NCBI GenBank assembly: GCA_017448375.1
Contig: JAFSLR010000066.1
Location: 1 to 5,759, forward strand
Length of the DNA stretch: 5,759 nt
Origin: Synergistaceae bacterium
GTDB taxonomy: Bacteria; Synergistota; Synergistia; Synergistales; Aminobacteriaceae
Direction: 5' to 3'
Made by a program: the position numbers and the translations under genes. Below are positions 5,389 to 5,759 of the stretch, piece by piece. The notes below the pieces were generated by a model. The model was not told where the DNA came from and did no database searches. It saw only the letters and a program-made list of their open reading frames with translations. Numbering within the stretch: position 1 is the stretch's first letter; every line of letters starts with the position of its first letter.

Positions 5389-5759
5389 AATTTAATCGGT
5401 AATGATGCCGTTACGTACTACATTTCGTTCGACAATTACACCGTAGGAGTTTTGCAGGGTAAGTTCATCGAAGCCGCTCTCGACCTCAAGAACGCAAACG
5501 GAAAAGTCTTCAACATCGAGTTCACAGCCGGAGACCCTGCCGACAACAACGCAGGATACTTCTTCAGAGGCGGATATGACACACTGAAGCCCTATCTTGA
5601 GTCAGGCGTTCTCAAAGTCATTTCGGGGCAGACGGAGTTTCAGCAGGTCGCAACAGCTCAGTGGAATACCGATACAGCTTTGGCGCGCGCACAGAACATT
5701 CTCGGCTCATACTATGCTGACGGGACAATCCTTCATGCGTGGCTCTGCAACAACGACTC
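5389..5759 (+). pseudogene. Sugar ABC transporter binding protein, 5'-truncated
   Basis: The frame reads LIGNDAVTYYISFDNYTVGVLQG, then KVFNIEFTAGDPADNNAGYFFRGG, QTEFQQVATAQW and AWLCNND at the right edge, with no stop. This is the middle of a xylose/multiple-sugar periplasmic binding protein (XylF/ChvE type), which delivers sugar to an ABC importer. In intact relatives the segment before YY-x-x-FDN is preceded by a YDR-L-I strand; here only LI remains. The signal peptide, start and roughly the first 130-160 residues are absent. The same frame is open back to 5323 but reads nonsense there, and the only possible start is TTG 5374 after GGGAG (5364-5368), which would give a useless protein without export signal. 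Upstream sequence is the IS200/IS605 remnant. Gene order and strand fit the fourth gene of the sugar operon. The 3' end lies outside the window. Confidence 0.75.

Noticed and set aside
1..5759. CRISPR array, tRNA or rRNA genes
   Set aside because: I saw no regularly spaced repeats, no tRNA cloverleaf elements and no rRNA-like conserved stretches on either strand.

Overview
The window reads as accessory DNA from an anaerobic, probably gut- or rumen-type bacterium (Synergistota or Firmicutes/Clostridia are the best guesses). That rests on the gene families, the strong Shine-Dalgarno sites and the IS200/IS605 debris. The sequence alone does not fix the taxon. I see no rRNA, tRNA or CRISPR array.

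Left part (1-1045): a phage-type RecA/AAA ATP-binding protein is encoded on the minus strand (1045 to 140), with a strong ribosome binding site. It is followed by a short AT-rich spacer holding a perfect 12-bp-arm inverted repeat. A second minus-strand Shine-Dalgarno site at the very edge points to another gene off the left end.

Middle spacer (1046-1484): this 439-bp divergent region holds a broken start of an IS200/IS605 tnpA gene, an unassigned 49-codon open frame, and a convincing promoter for the rightward operon (UP-like A/T tract, TTGACA, 17 bp, TACCAT). A 15-bp near-palindrome that looks like an operator overlaps the expected transcription start.

Operon (1485-5122, + strand): a xylulokinase-type FGGY sugar kinase (TTG start), a DUF4867 cupin-like protein, and an L-fucose/L-arabinose isomerase-family protein, spaced 17 and 21 bp apart. 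Together they look like a sugar uptake-and-entry module: the isomerase would make a ketose, the kinase would phosphorylate it, and the cupin-like protein has an unknown step, possibly isomerase or mutarotase. The sugar is not settled; D-xylulose is the likeliest kinase substrate.

Right part (5123-5759): the next operon gene should encode a xylose/multiple-sugar ABC transporter binding protein, but only its middle is present. Its first half, including signal peptide and start, is missing. In its place is a piece of about 230 bp with the right-end hairpin of an IS200/IS605 (TnpB) element, a decayed TnpB C-terminus with an in-frame stop, and a good extended -10 promoter, all on the minus strand. 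The operon is therefore bracketed by IS200/IS605 remnants and its transporter gene is truncated at one of them, or the assembly is wrong at a repeat.
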